Positions 1 to 6,710 of a stretch of DNA of 6,779 nt are shown here, piece by piece. The notes beneath the pieces are model-generated. The model did no database searches. It was not told the origin of the DNA and saw only the letters and a list, made by a program, of their open reading frames with translations. Position 1 is the stretch's first letter. Each line of letters opens with the position of its first letter. Source of the DNA: Burkholderiaceae bacterium (GTDB taxonomy: Bacteria > Pseudomonadota > Gammaproteobacteria > Burkholderiales > Burkholderiaceae_C); assembly GCA_031276435.1 (NCBI GenBank), contig JAISNB010000041.1:1-6779 (forward strand), given 5' to 3'. The translations under genes and the position numbers were made by a program.

Positions 1-527
1 TCGCGCGCGCCAAACGGTGTGCGCAGTTGCAAAACGTCGCCCACGCGGGCGCGCAAGAGGGCGCGGGCAATGGGCGATACCCAGCTGACTTCGCCCTGGC
101 TGCTGTCGGCCTCGTCAACGCCCTTGATGGTGACGGTGCGCTCCGTGCCATCGTCTTCCACGTAGGTGACGGTCGCGCCAAAAAACACCTGTTCGCCGCC
201 GTGGTGCGCGCTGGGGTCGGTGACTTCGGCAATTTCCAGCCGCTTGGTAAGAAAGCGGATGCGCCGGTCGATTTCGCGCAGGCGCCTTTTGCCGTACAGG
301 TAGTCGCCGTTTTCGGATCGGTCGCCGTTCTTGGCTGCCCAGTGCACGGCTTCGACCACTTGGGGGCGTTCGCTGTCGATGAGCGCCAGCAGTTCGGCGC
401 GCAATCTGGCGTAGCCCTGCGGTGTGATGTAGTTGCGCGCGCCAACGGGCAGCAGCGGCGCGGCGCCGCTGGCGTCCGTATCGTCGTCGTCCGCATCGTC
501 GCGTTCGCGGGTAAAGGCCTTGTTCAT
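1..527 (-). CDS. greB: Transcription elongation factor GreB, C-terminus cut off by window edge
   Basis: GreB binds in the secondary channel of RNA polymerase and stimulates cleavage of backtracked RNA, rescuing stalled elongation complexes in the cytoplasm. The minus strand reads openly from an ATG at 527 for 175 codons to the window edge. It begins MNKAFTRERDD, followed by an acidic stretch (about residues 8-18, mostly Asp) that E. coli GreB lacks. Next come the N-terminal coiled coil (about 32-105) and the FKBP-like C-terminal domain (about 112-175). The coiled-coil tip is clear: GDRSEN at 68-73, giving the two metal-coordinating acidic residues D69 and E72, then the family signature RLREIDRR at 82-89. 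VFFGA (114-118) and SPIARALL (151-158) match the GreB C-terminal domain and favour GreB over GreA. Only about ten residues appear to be missing. The ATG was chosen because no other ATG lies in the open frame upstream and MNKAF is a typical start. There is no Shine-Dalgarno; see the promoter entry. Confidence 0.95.
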   Translation of the reverse strand, partial: MNKAFTRERDDADDDDTDASGAAPLLPVGARNYITPQGYARLRAELLALIDSERPQVVEAVHWAAKNGDRSENGDYLYGKRRLREIDRRIRFLTKRLEIAEVTDPSAHHGGEQVFFGATVTYVEDDGTERTVTIKGVDEADSSQGEVSWVSPIARALLRARVGDVLQLRTPFGAR

Positions 528-533
528 GGGGCG

Positions 534-563
534 ATGATAGGCCCAGGCGTGCAACAATTCCAA
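534..563 (-). promoter_or_regulatory. Sigma70-like promoter of greB, probably giving a leaderless mRNA
   Basis: Reading the minus strand, TTGGAA (558-563, 4 of 6 matches to TTGACA) is followed after 18 bases by TATCAT (534-539, 5 of 6 matches to TATAAT). Only six bases, CGCCCC, separate the -10 box from the ATG at 527-525. The first purine at the usual start-site distance is therefore the A of the ATG itself. The match is seen directly; use as a promoter is inferred. Confidence 0.55.
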
Positions 564-649
564 GTATTGCGCGTTCCAGGCCACGCCGTTCGCGGCGGCC
601 AGGCGCGTGTTACGGCGAGCGCCGCGCGGTGGTTTTTCTGTTTTTTCGC

Positions 650-3004
650 ATGTCCAGTTTTCCGCGAGCTTTTTTCAACCGCATGGGCCGCCCCGGCCAG
701 TGGGTTGGCCGCGCCCGGGCCTGGGCGCGGGGCCTTCAGCGCGCGCGCGTGTTGCGCGTGCTGCTGAGCGACTATGTGCTCAACGGCGCGTCGTGCGCCC
801 TGGGCATGCTGCTGGCCTCGCTGCTGATGCGCGCTGCCTTAGGCCCCATGGCGGCGGCCACGGCCACCATTGGCGTGATTGCCACGTTGCCGCCCGATCT
901 GGTGACGCCCCGGCGCGGCAAGCTGGCAACCATGATGATTGCGCCTTTCATCAGCCTGCCCCTGTTTTTGGCGGTGCAGTTGTTGCGCAGCCATCCGGCT
1001 GGCCTGGGCATGCTGCTGGTGCCCGCTACGTTCCTGGGGTTTTTGTGCATGGCCTGGGGCAAGCGCGGCGCGCCAGTAGCCATTGGCGTGATGCTGATGA
1101 TTGTGTTTTCCATGTCCACGCCGGTGGCGGCCAGCCCGGCCGAGGCTTTGGAGCGCACGCTCTATTGCACCATGGGCTGCGCGTTGTATGTGGTTTATTC
1201 GGTGCTGGCCAATTACGCGCTCAATGGCCGCTACCGCACGCAGCTCATGGCCGATTTGCTGCTGGCGATGGCCGCCTTGCTGCGTGCGCACGCGCGCCGC
1301 CTGGCGGCGCCCGGCCAGCGCGGTGCTGGCGCGGACAATCTGGGCGAGTTGCTGCAACGGCAGGCCACGCTGGCCGATCAGTTGCAAGCCACGCGCAATG
1401 TGGTGCTGGAGGCGCCCAACACGCCGCACCGCCAGCGGCTGGCGGGCATGCTGATGGTGGTGCTGGAGATGCGCGATCACCTGGTCGCTGGCGAGCTGGA
1501 TCTCGACCGCGTGCACCGCAGCGGCGACGCCACGCGCGTGCTGCGCCAGGTGGCGCTCATTTACCGCGACATGGCGCGCGATGTGATCCGGCTGGCCGAT
1601 GCACTGCTGCTGCGCAGGCTGGCCGCGGCGCCCGCCGACCACGGAGCGCGCCTGGCCCAACTGGGCGAGGCGCTGGATTTGACCGGCCCCATGGGCAGTG
1701 CAGCCGCCGCCGACCGCCGCCGCCTTTTGGCCGCGCTGTTGCGCGGCCTGGCGTTTCGCATCACGCACCAGAACGCAGCCATACGCCAGCTTTTTGCCGT
1801 GGCCAATGGCAGCGCCCCGCCCGATCTGGCCGTGGTGCGCAACAGTTGGCGTTTGTTCGTCAGTCCCACGGAGTTGTCGATACAACCGTTTTTCACCGTC
1901 TGGCACTGGCGCCAGCCCGCGCTGCGCCATGCCGTGCGCGCCGCGCTGGCCGTGGGCGCGGGCTACGGCATCGCAACGCTGCTGCCCTGGGCCGTGCACG
2001 ATTACTGGATTTTGCTGACCATCGTCGTCGTGCTGCGCGGCAGTCTGGCGCAAACGCTGGAGCGGCGCAACGCGCGCGTGCTGGGCACGCTGCTGGGCAG
2101 CCTGCTGGCCGTGGGCATTCTGGCGCTCGAGCCGTCGGCGGGCATGCTGATGCTGGCGCTGACCGTGGCGCAAGGCGTCACGCATGGTTTTGCCATGCGC
2201 CGCTACTGGATCACGGCCATGGGCGCGTCGGTGCTCGGGCTGATCCAGTCGCACATGCTGCTGGCCGAAACCAGCAACGCCTTCGCCTTCTTCGAGCGCG
2301 TGGCCGACACCCTGATCGGCGCGGGCATCGCGTGGGCGTTCTCCTACGTGCTGCCATCGTGGGAGCGCGGGCAAATTGCCGCCCTGGTGCGCCGCGTGCT
2401 CAAGGCGCTCAACCAGCACGCGCGCGCGTCGCTGAGCCTGGCCGACCTCAAAGACATAGACACGGCCTCTGAACTGGCCTGGCGCCTGGCCCGGCGCGAA
2501 GCCTATGACGCGCTCTCGGCCCTGGTACAAGCGGCCGGGCGCGCGCTGGCCGAACCCCGCGCCGTGCAACCGCCGCTGGCGCTGCTGGAGCATCTGCAAG
2601 GCCACAGCTACCAGTTGCTGGCGCAGCTAAGCGCCGTCAAATCCATGCTGCTGCTGCGCCGCGACCGGGTCAACCTGCCCGAAATCACGGCGCCGCTGAA
2701 CCTGGCCGCCGCCAGCATCGAAGCCGCGCTGGCAACCCCGCTGCTGGCGGGCGCGGCAGCGCCCAACCCGACCACTGGCGCAAGCGCACAGCCCGACATT
2801 GCCGCCATGGCCGCCGCCGCGGCTGCCGAAAGCGCGTCGCCCGCGCCGCTTGCGGGCATGCCCGAACAACTGCCCGACCCCTTCCTGGGACAAGACATCA
2901 ACCCCTGGGTCCTGCGCCGCCTGCACCTGTCTGCCCAACTGGCCAATCACGTGCGCCTGAACGCGCAGCAAACGCTCGCCGAACTGGACAAAACCCGCTC
3001 ATGA
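650..3004 (+). CDS. FUSC-family inner-membrane protein (YccS/AaeB-like putative aromatic-acid exporter)
   Basis: This gene encodes a 784-residue polytopic membrane protein with the FUSC architecture. A basic N-terminus leads into a hydrophobic block of about six segments (residues 35-190). A soluble helical region (about 195-415), a second membrane block (about 423-568) and a cytoplasmic C-terminal region follow. The second block carries the recognisable FUSC_2 pattern: a long helix pair, the basic segment LERRNARVLGTLLGS, and RVADTLIGAGIAWAFS. Family members (AaeB, fusaric acid resistance proteins, YccS) are linked to efflux of aromatic or organic acids; the substrate here cannot be read from sequence. 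Residues about 695-745 are Ala/Pro-rich and probably disordered. The start is uncertain: GTG at 629 and ATG at 683 are in frame, and no candidate has a good Shine-Dalgarno. ATG 650 follows a U-rich tract. The stop codon overlaps the mutS start. Codon composition changes inside the gene near 2260-2470; all ten Glu codons before that are GAG. Confidence 0.85.
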   Translation: MSSFPRAFFNRMGRPGQWVGRARAWARGLQRARVLRVLLSDYVLNGASCALGMLLASLLMRAALGPMAAATATIGVIATLPPDLVTPRRGKLATMMIAPFISLPLFLAVQLLRSHPAGLGMLLVPATFLGFLCMAWGKRGAPVAIGVMLMIVFSMSTPVAASPAEALERTLYCTMGCALYVVYSVLANYALNGRYRTQLMADLLLAMAALLRAHARRLAAPGQRGAGADNLGELLQRQATLADQLQATRNVVLEAPNTPHRQRLAGMLMVVLEMRDHLVAGELDLDRVHRSGDATRVLRQVALIYRDMARDVIRLADALLLRRLAAAPADHGARLAQLGEALDLTGPMGSAAAADRRRLLAALLRGLAFRITHQNAAIRQLFAVANGSAPPDLAVVRNSWRLFVSPTELSIQPFFTVWHWRQPALRHAVRAALAVGAGYGIATLLPWAVHDYWILLTIVVVLRGSLAQTLERRNARVLGTLLGSLLAVGILALEPSAGMLMLALTVAQGVTHGFAMRRYWITAMGASVLGLIQSHMLLAETSNAFAFFERVADTLIGAGIAWAFSYVLPSWERGQIAALVRRVLKALNQHARASLSLADLKDIDTASELAWRLARREAYDALSALVQAAGRALAEPRAVQPPLALLEHLQGHSYQLLAQLSAVKSMLLLRRDRVNLPEITAPLNLAAASIEAALATPLLAGAAAPNPTTGASAQPDIAAMAAAAAAESASPAPLAGMPEQLPDPFLGQDINPWVLRRLHLSAQLANHVRLNAQQTLAELDKTRS
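3001..3004 (+). promoter_or_regulatory. ATGA stop/start overlap coupling FUSC gene to mutS
   Basis: The TGA of the FUSC gene (3002-3004) and the ATG of mutS (3001-3003) share bases. The sequence just upstream (GGACAAAACCCGCTC) has no usable Shine-Dalgarno. This suggests mutS translation depends on ribosomes finishing the upstream gene. The overlap is seen directly; the coupling is inferred. Confidence 0.7.
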
Positions 3005-5691
3005 CGCCACATCCCGCCGACGCCGCCGCCACCACCGCTCCGGACCTGAGAGGCCACACGCCCATGATGGCGCAGTACCTCACGCTCAAGGCCGACTTTC
3101 CGGACACCCTGCTGTTTTACCGCATGGGCGACTTCTACGAGATGTTCTACGCCGACGCCGAAAAAGCCGCGCGCCTGCTGGACATCACGCTGACCACGCG
3201 CGGCCAATCGGCGGGCCAGCCCATTGCCATGGCGGGCGTGCCCTTTCACTCGGTTGAAAACTACCTGGCGCGCCTCATCCAGGCGGGCGAATCGGTCGCC
3301 ATCTGCGAGCAAATGGGCGAACCCGTCGCGGGCAAAGGCCCGGTCGAGCGCAAGGTGGTGCGCATCGTCACCCCCGGCACCCTGACCGACACCGAACTGC
3401 TCAGCGAAAAGCACGAAGCCGTGCTGCTGGCGCTGCACCGTGGCGCGCGCGGCAAACGCGGGCTGGCGTGGCTGGCCGTCACCCAGGGCGAGCTGCACCT
3501 GGCCGAATGCCTTGCCAGCGAGCTGCCCGGCTGGATCGAGCGCATCGGCCCCAGCGAAGTGCTGATCGCCAGCGACTGGCCCGCGCCCGAAGAACAGGCG
3601 CTCAAAAACCTGCGCGCGCCCGGTGGCCGCCTCATGCCCGTAGCGCGGCGGCCCGAATGGCAATTTGACGCCGCGCTCGGGCAACGCAAACTGCTGGAAC
3701 AACTGCAAGCGGCCAGCCTGACGGCCTGGAACGCCCAGTCCCTGCCCGAAGCCCACGCCGCCAGCGCCGCGCTGCTGGCCTATGCCGAACACACGCAAGG
3801 CCGCGCGCTCACGCACGTGCGCGGCCTGCGCGTCGAGCAACCCGGCGCGTCGATGGACTTGCCGCCCGCCACACGGCGCAATCTGGAACTGGTGCAAACC
3901 CTGCGCGGCGAAGACGCGCCCACACTGTTTTCCCTGCTGGACACCTGCATGACCGGCATGGGCAGCCGTGCCCTCAAGCACTGGCTGCTCAACCCCGCGC
4001 GCGAGCGCGCGCAAGCCAGCGGGCGGCTGCGCGCCATCGCCCGCCTGCACGCGAGCGACGTTTGGCAAAACCTGCGCGCGCTGCTCAAGGGCGCCTGCGA
4101 TGTCGAGCGCATCACCGCGCGGCTGGCGCTGGCGCAAGCGCGCCCGCGCGAACTGGTGGCCCTGCGCCAGACCTTGCAGAAAACCGCCCTGCTGGCGCTG
4201 GTCAATGGCATCAGCGACGATGGCGACGCCGACGCCGACAACGCCGCGCCGCTCTTTGCGCAACTGGCGCAAGATTTGGCCGTGCCCGACGATCTGGCGC
4301 AACGCCTGCAAGCGGCGCTGCTGCCAGAACCGGCCGCGCTGGTGCGCGACGGCGGCGTCATCGCCCCCGGCTTTGACGCCGATCTGGACGAGCTGCGCGC
4401 CATCTCTGAAAACTGCGACGCCTTCCTGCTCGATCTGGAGGCGCGCGAGCGCCAGCGCACCGGCATTGCCAACCTGCGCGTGCAATTCAACAAGGTGCAC
4501 GGCTTCTACATCGAAGTCACGCAAGCCCAGGCTGGCAAAGTACCCGGCGACTACCGGCGGCGCCAGACGCTGAAAAACTGCGAACGCTTCATCACGCCCG
4601 AACTCAAGGCCTTCGAGGACAAGGCCCTCTCGGCCCAGGAACGCGCCCTGGCGCGCGAAAAATGGCTCTACGACCAACTGCTGGCCAGGCTGCAACCGCA
4701 CGTACCGCAACTGGGCCGCTACGCGCGCGCCCTGGCCACGCTGGACGCGCTGGGCGCGCTGGCCGAACGCGCCCTCACCCTGGGCTGGTGCGCGCCGCAA
4801 TTCGTCGCCGAACCGTGTCTGGAAATCCGCGCTGGCCGCCACCCCGTGGTGCAGGCGCGGCTGGCCGAAACCGGCGGCGGCACCTTCATCGCCAACGACA
4901 CGCTCATGGGGCCAAAAGCGCGCATGCAAATCATCACCGGCCCCAACATGGGCGGCAAAAGCACCTACATGCGGCAAGTGGCGCTGATCGTGCTACTGGC
5001 CAGCATGGGTTCTTTCGTACCGGCGGCGGCGTGCCGGCTGGGGCCAATCGACGCCATCCACACCCGCATCGGCGCCGCCGACGACCTGGCCAACGCCCAA
5101 TCGACCTTCATGCTGGAGATGACCGAAGCCGCGCAAATCCTCAACACGGCCACCGCCCGCTCACTGGTGCTGATGGACGAAATTGGCCGCGGCACCAGCA
5201 CCTTCGACGGCCTGGCCCTGGCCAGCGGCATCGCCACCCACCTGCACGACAAATTGCAGGCCTTCACGCTGTTTGCCACGCATTACTTTGAACTCACCGA
5301 ATTCCCGGCCACGCACCACGCGGCGGTCAACCTGCACGTCAGCGCCGCGGAAAACGGCCACGACATCGTCTTCTTGCACGAGATGCTGCCCGGCCCGGCC
5401 AGCCGCAGCTACGGCATCCAGGTAGCGCGCCTGGCGGGCATTCCGCAGCCGGTCATCCACCACGCGCGCCACACGCTCGCCACACTGGAGCAAGGCGCCG
5501 CCGCGCACCAGGCGCAAGTGGACTTGTTCGCGCCCCCGCCCCCGCCCGCGCCAGAAATAAGCGCCGCGCGCGCCGCTGGCAGCCCCGTAGAATTGGCGCT
5601 GGAGCAGATCGACCCCGACGCGCTCACCCCGCGCGACGCGCTCGACGCACTCTACCGCCTCAAGCAAATCAGCAGCCCCGGCAACGGCTGA
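3001..5691 (+). CDS. mutS: DNA mismatch repair ATPase MutS
   Basis: MutS recognises mispaired bases and small loops after replication and, with ATP, recruits MutL to start repair. The 896-residue product compares with 853 in E. coli and aligns along its whole length. HTPMMAQYL (19-27) and GDFYEMFY (43-50) mark the mismatch-binding domain, with the stacking Phe45 and partner Glu47 of the F-x-E motif. Connector, core and clamp domains follow to about residue 600; LVRDGGVIAPG and RRQTLKNCERFITPELK are core/clamp signatures. The ATPase carries Walker A GPNMGGKST (647-655), STFMLEM (701-707), Walker B LVLMDEIGRGTS (722-733) and FATHYFEL (758-765). QVDLF (839-843) fits the beta sliding-clamp-binding pentapeptide. 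A Pro-rich linker (about 845-851) then leads to the tetramerising C-terminal helices (LTPRDALDALYRLK). No key residue is missing, so the protein should be active. The start is set by the ATGA overlap; Met22 or Met23 are possible but less likely. Confidence 0.98.
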   Translation: MTPHPADAAATTAPDLRGHTPMMAQYLTLKADFPDTLLFYRMGDFYEMFYADAEKAARLLDITLTTRGQSAGQPIAMAGVPFHSVENYLARLIQAGESVAICEQMGEPVAGKGPVERKVVRIVTPGTLTDTELLSEKHEAVLLALHRGARGKRGLAWLAVTQGELHLAECLASELPGWIERIGPSEVLIASDWPAPEEQALKNLRAPGGRLMPVARRPEWQFDAALGQRKLLEQLQAASLTAWNAQSLPEAHAASAALLAYAEHTQGRALTHVRGLRVEQPGASMDLPPATRRNLELVQTLRGEDAPTLFSLLDTCMTGMGSRALKHWLLNPARERAQASGRLRAIARLHASDVWQNLRALLKGACDVERITARLALAQARPRELVALRQTLQKTALLALVNGISDDGDADADNAAPLFAQLAQDLAVPDDLAQRLQAALLPEPAALVRDGGVIAPGFDADLDELRAISENCDAFLLDLEARERQRTGIANLRVQFNKVHGFYIEVTQAQAGKVPGDYRRRQTLKNCERFITPELKAFEDKALSAQERALAREKWLYDQLLARLQPHVPQLGRYARALATLDALGALAERALTLGWCAPQFVAEPCLEIRAGRHPVVQARLAETGGGTFIANDTLMGPKARMQIITGPNMGGKSTYMRQVALIVLLASMGSFVPAAACRLGPIDAIHTRIGAADDLANAQSTFMLEMTEAAQILNTATARSLVLMDEIGRGTSTFDGLALASGIATHLHDKLQAFTLFATHYFELTEFPATHHAAVNLHVSAAENGHDIVFLHEMLPGPASRSYGIQVARLAGIPQPVIHHARHTLATLEQGAAAHQAQVDLFAPPPPPAPEISAARAAGSPVELALEQIDPDALTPRDALDALYRLKQISSPGNG

Positions 5692-5754
5692 AAGCCAGCG
5701 CCGCCGCCACCGCCGCACACAAAACCGCGACACAACCGCCCTGCCCTGCCCCCC
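5692..5754 (+). promoter_or_regulatory. C-rich, G-poor leader between mutS and anbu
   Basis: This 63-base gap contains about 35 C, 12 G and only 2 T on the plus strand. It has no Shine-Dalgarno before the anbu ATG (the last bases are CTGCCCTGCCCCCC), no hairpin with a T-run and no clear promoter. The missing terminator supports read-through from mutS. Unstructured C-rich RNA is the kind of sequence Rho loads on, so a role as a Rho utilisation site is possible but unproven. Confidence 0.35.
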
Positions 5755-6582
5755 ATGTCTTACTGCTGCGCCATCAAAATCAACGCCGGAATGGTGTTTT
5801 TGTCAGACTCCCGCACCAACGCGGGGGTCGACCAGATCAGCACCTTTCGCAAAATGCTCATCTACGAACGCCCGGGCGATCGCTTCATGGTCATGCTCTC
5901 GGCGGGCAACCTGTCCATCTCGCAATCGGTGCGCGAAATCCTGCAGGACGAAGCCGTCAAGGACGCCGCCACGGGCGACCCCGTCACCATCTGGAACGCG
6001 CGCAGCATGTTCGACGCCGCGCGCGTACTGGGCAGCGCCGTGCGCCACGTCAACCAGCGCGATGGCGACGCGCTGCGCCAGGCCAAAATGGAATTCAACG
6101 TCTCGCTCATCTTTGGCGGCCAGATCGCTGGCGAGCCAATGCGCCTGTTCATGGTGTACGCCGCGGGCAACTTCATCGAAGCCACGCCAGAAACGCCCTT
6201 CTTCCAGATCGGCGAATCCAAATACGGCAAACCCGTGCTCGACCGCGTCATCACGCCCGGCACCCGGCTCAACGAAGCGGCCAAATGCGCGCTGGTCTCC
6301 ATGGACAGCACCCTCAAATCCAACCTCTCGGTGGGCCTGCCACTGGATCTGGTGGTCTACGAAGCCGACAAACTGCAAAGCGACCGCATCGTCTGCATAG
6401 ACCACGACAACCCGTACCTGCGCATGCTGCGCAGCACCTGGGGCGAGCGCCTGCGCCAGGTATTCGACAGCATCGAAGACCCGCAATGGAACGGCGGCGC
6501 CACCCAGGTGCCACTGCGCGTGGCATCCACCAAACACCCGCCGCTCAAGAAAATCACATCCTCCAGCGAGCGCCTGATTTGA
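5755..6582 (+). CDS. Anbu-type proteasome-related peptidase (COG3484-like), Ser at nucleophile position
   Basis: The 275-residue product resembles the bacterial ancestral beta-subunit family (Anbu), N-terminal-nucleophile proteins of the proteasome/HslV fold. There is no propeptide, so removing Met1 would expose residue 2 as the nucleophile. That residue is Ser; proteasome-fold hydrolases normally have Thr. Other catalytic-site positions fit: D18 (mature 17) in FLSDSRTNAGVD, K33 (mature 32) in TFRKM, and the SAGNLSISQ turn (49-57). IGESKYGKPVLDRVI further along is also family-like. No signal peptide or membrane segment is visible, so it should be cytoplasmic and likely oligomeric. The last 25 or so residues form a polar, basic tail (about 250-275) that looks longer than the fold needs. 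It follows mutS by 63 bases and is closed by a terminator. In many genomes Anbu genes sit with ATP-grasp, alpha-E and transglutaminase-like genes; none is in this window. Its substrate and biological role are unknown. Family assignment is confident; peptidase activity is inferred. Confidence 0.88.
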   Translation: MSYCCAIKINAGMVFLSDSRTNAGVDQISTFRKMLIYERPGDRFMVMLSAGNLSISQSVREILQDEAVKDAATGDPVTIWNARSMFDAARVLGSAVRHVNQRDGDALRQAKMEFNVSLIFGGQIAGEPMRLFMVYAAGNFIEATPETPFFQIGESKYGKPVLDRVITPGTRLNEAAKCALVSMDSTLKSNLSVGLPLDLVVYEADKLQSDRIVCIDHDNPYLRMLRSTWGERLRQVFDSIEDPQWNGGATQVPLRVASTKHPPLKKITSSSERLI

Positions 6583-6634
6583 TCCGCGTGGCGCTCCCGG
6601 CTTCAAACCAAGGGGTGCCCCGCCGCCGCTGGCA

Positions 6635-6658
6635 CCAACGCACGGCGTTGGGCTTTTT
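6635..6658 (+). terminator. Rho-independent terminator after anbu
   Basis: A perfect 7-base stem, CCAACGC (6635-6641) pairing with GCGTTGG (6645-6651), closes a three-base ACG loop. After GC it is followed by five T residues (6654-6658). It lies 52 bases past the anbu stop and probably ends the FUSC-mutS-anbu transcript. On the minus strand AAAAAGCCCAACGC precedes the same hairpin, with no T-run after it, so it should act in the plus direction only. Confidence 0.8.
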
Positions 6659-6680
6659 GCGCCGTGCACAGACCAGACCG

Positions 6681-6710
6681 CCTTGCGCGCGTCAGTGCAA
6701 GGAGCGCGCA
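6681..6710. repeat. Two overlapping, mutually exclusive inverted repeats downstream of the terminator
   Basis: CCTTGC (6681-6686) pairs with GCAAGG (6697-6702) across a 10-base loop. TGCGCGC (6684-6690) pairs with GCGCGCA (6704-6710) across a 13-base loop. The two stems share bases 6684-6686 and so cannot form together. No T-run follows either. The surrounding 6659-6779 holds no gene I can support; an ATG at 6750 opens MFFALALLER to the window edge and could be the start of a next gene, but ten codons are not enough to call. Confidence 0.4.

Noticed and set aside
541..620. In-frame upstream extension of greB (WNAQYLELLHAWAYHRP before the Met)
   Set aside because: The frame stays open back to a stop near 675 and looks protein-like, but it has no ATG, overlaps the promoter match, and MNKAF is a typical GreB N-terminus.
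602..646. Possible intrinsic terminator before the FUSC start (GC-rich stem then T-runs)
   Set aside because: The best stems are only 4-5 bases and sit away from the T-runs; a U-rich leader for the following gene is the simpler reading.
27..767. Plus-strand open frame of 246 codons over greB
   Set aside because: It lies opposite greB, whose product matches the GreB family throughout, and its own translation is low-complexity with no domain.
607..2472. Plus-strand open frame of 621 codons overlapping the FUSC gene
   Set aside because: Its product is Ala/Arg/Gly-rich with no membrane or domain pattern, typical of an alternative frame of high-GC coding sequence; the FUSC frame has clear membrane segments.
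839..2605. Minus-strand open frame of 588 codons opposite the FUSC gene
   Set aside because: The translation is His/Gln/Arg/Ala-rich with no motif, an antisense shadow of GC-rich codons.
2947..4977. Minus-strand open frame of 676 codons opposite mutS
   Set aside because: Long but with no recognisable domain, and fully antisense to an intact, family-typical MutS.
5528..5550. CCCCCG-type short tandem repeat in the mutS linker as a phase-variation switch
   Set aside because: Only two to three six-base units with C-runs of five; changes by one unit stay in frame within a disordered Pro-rich linker.
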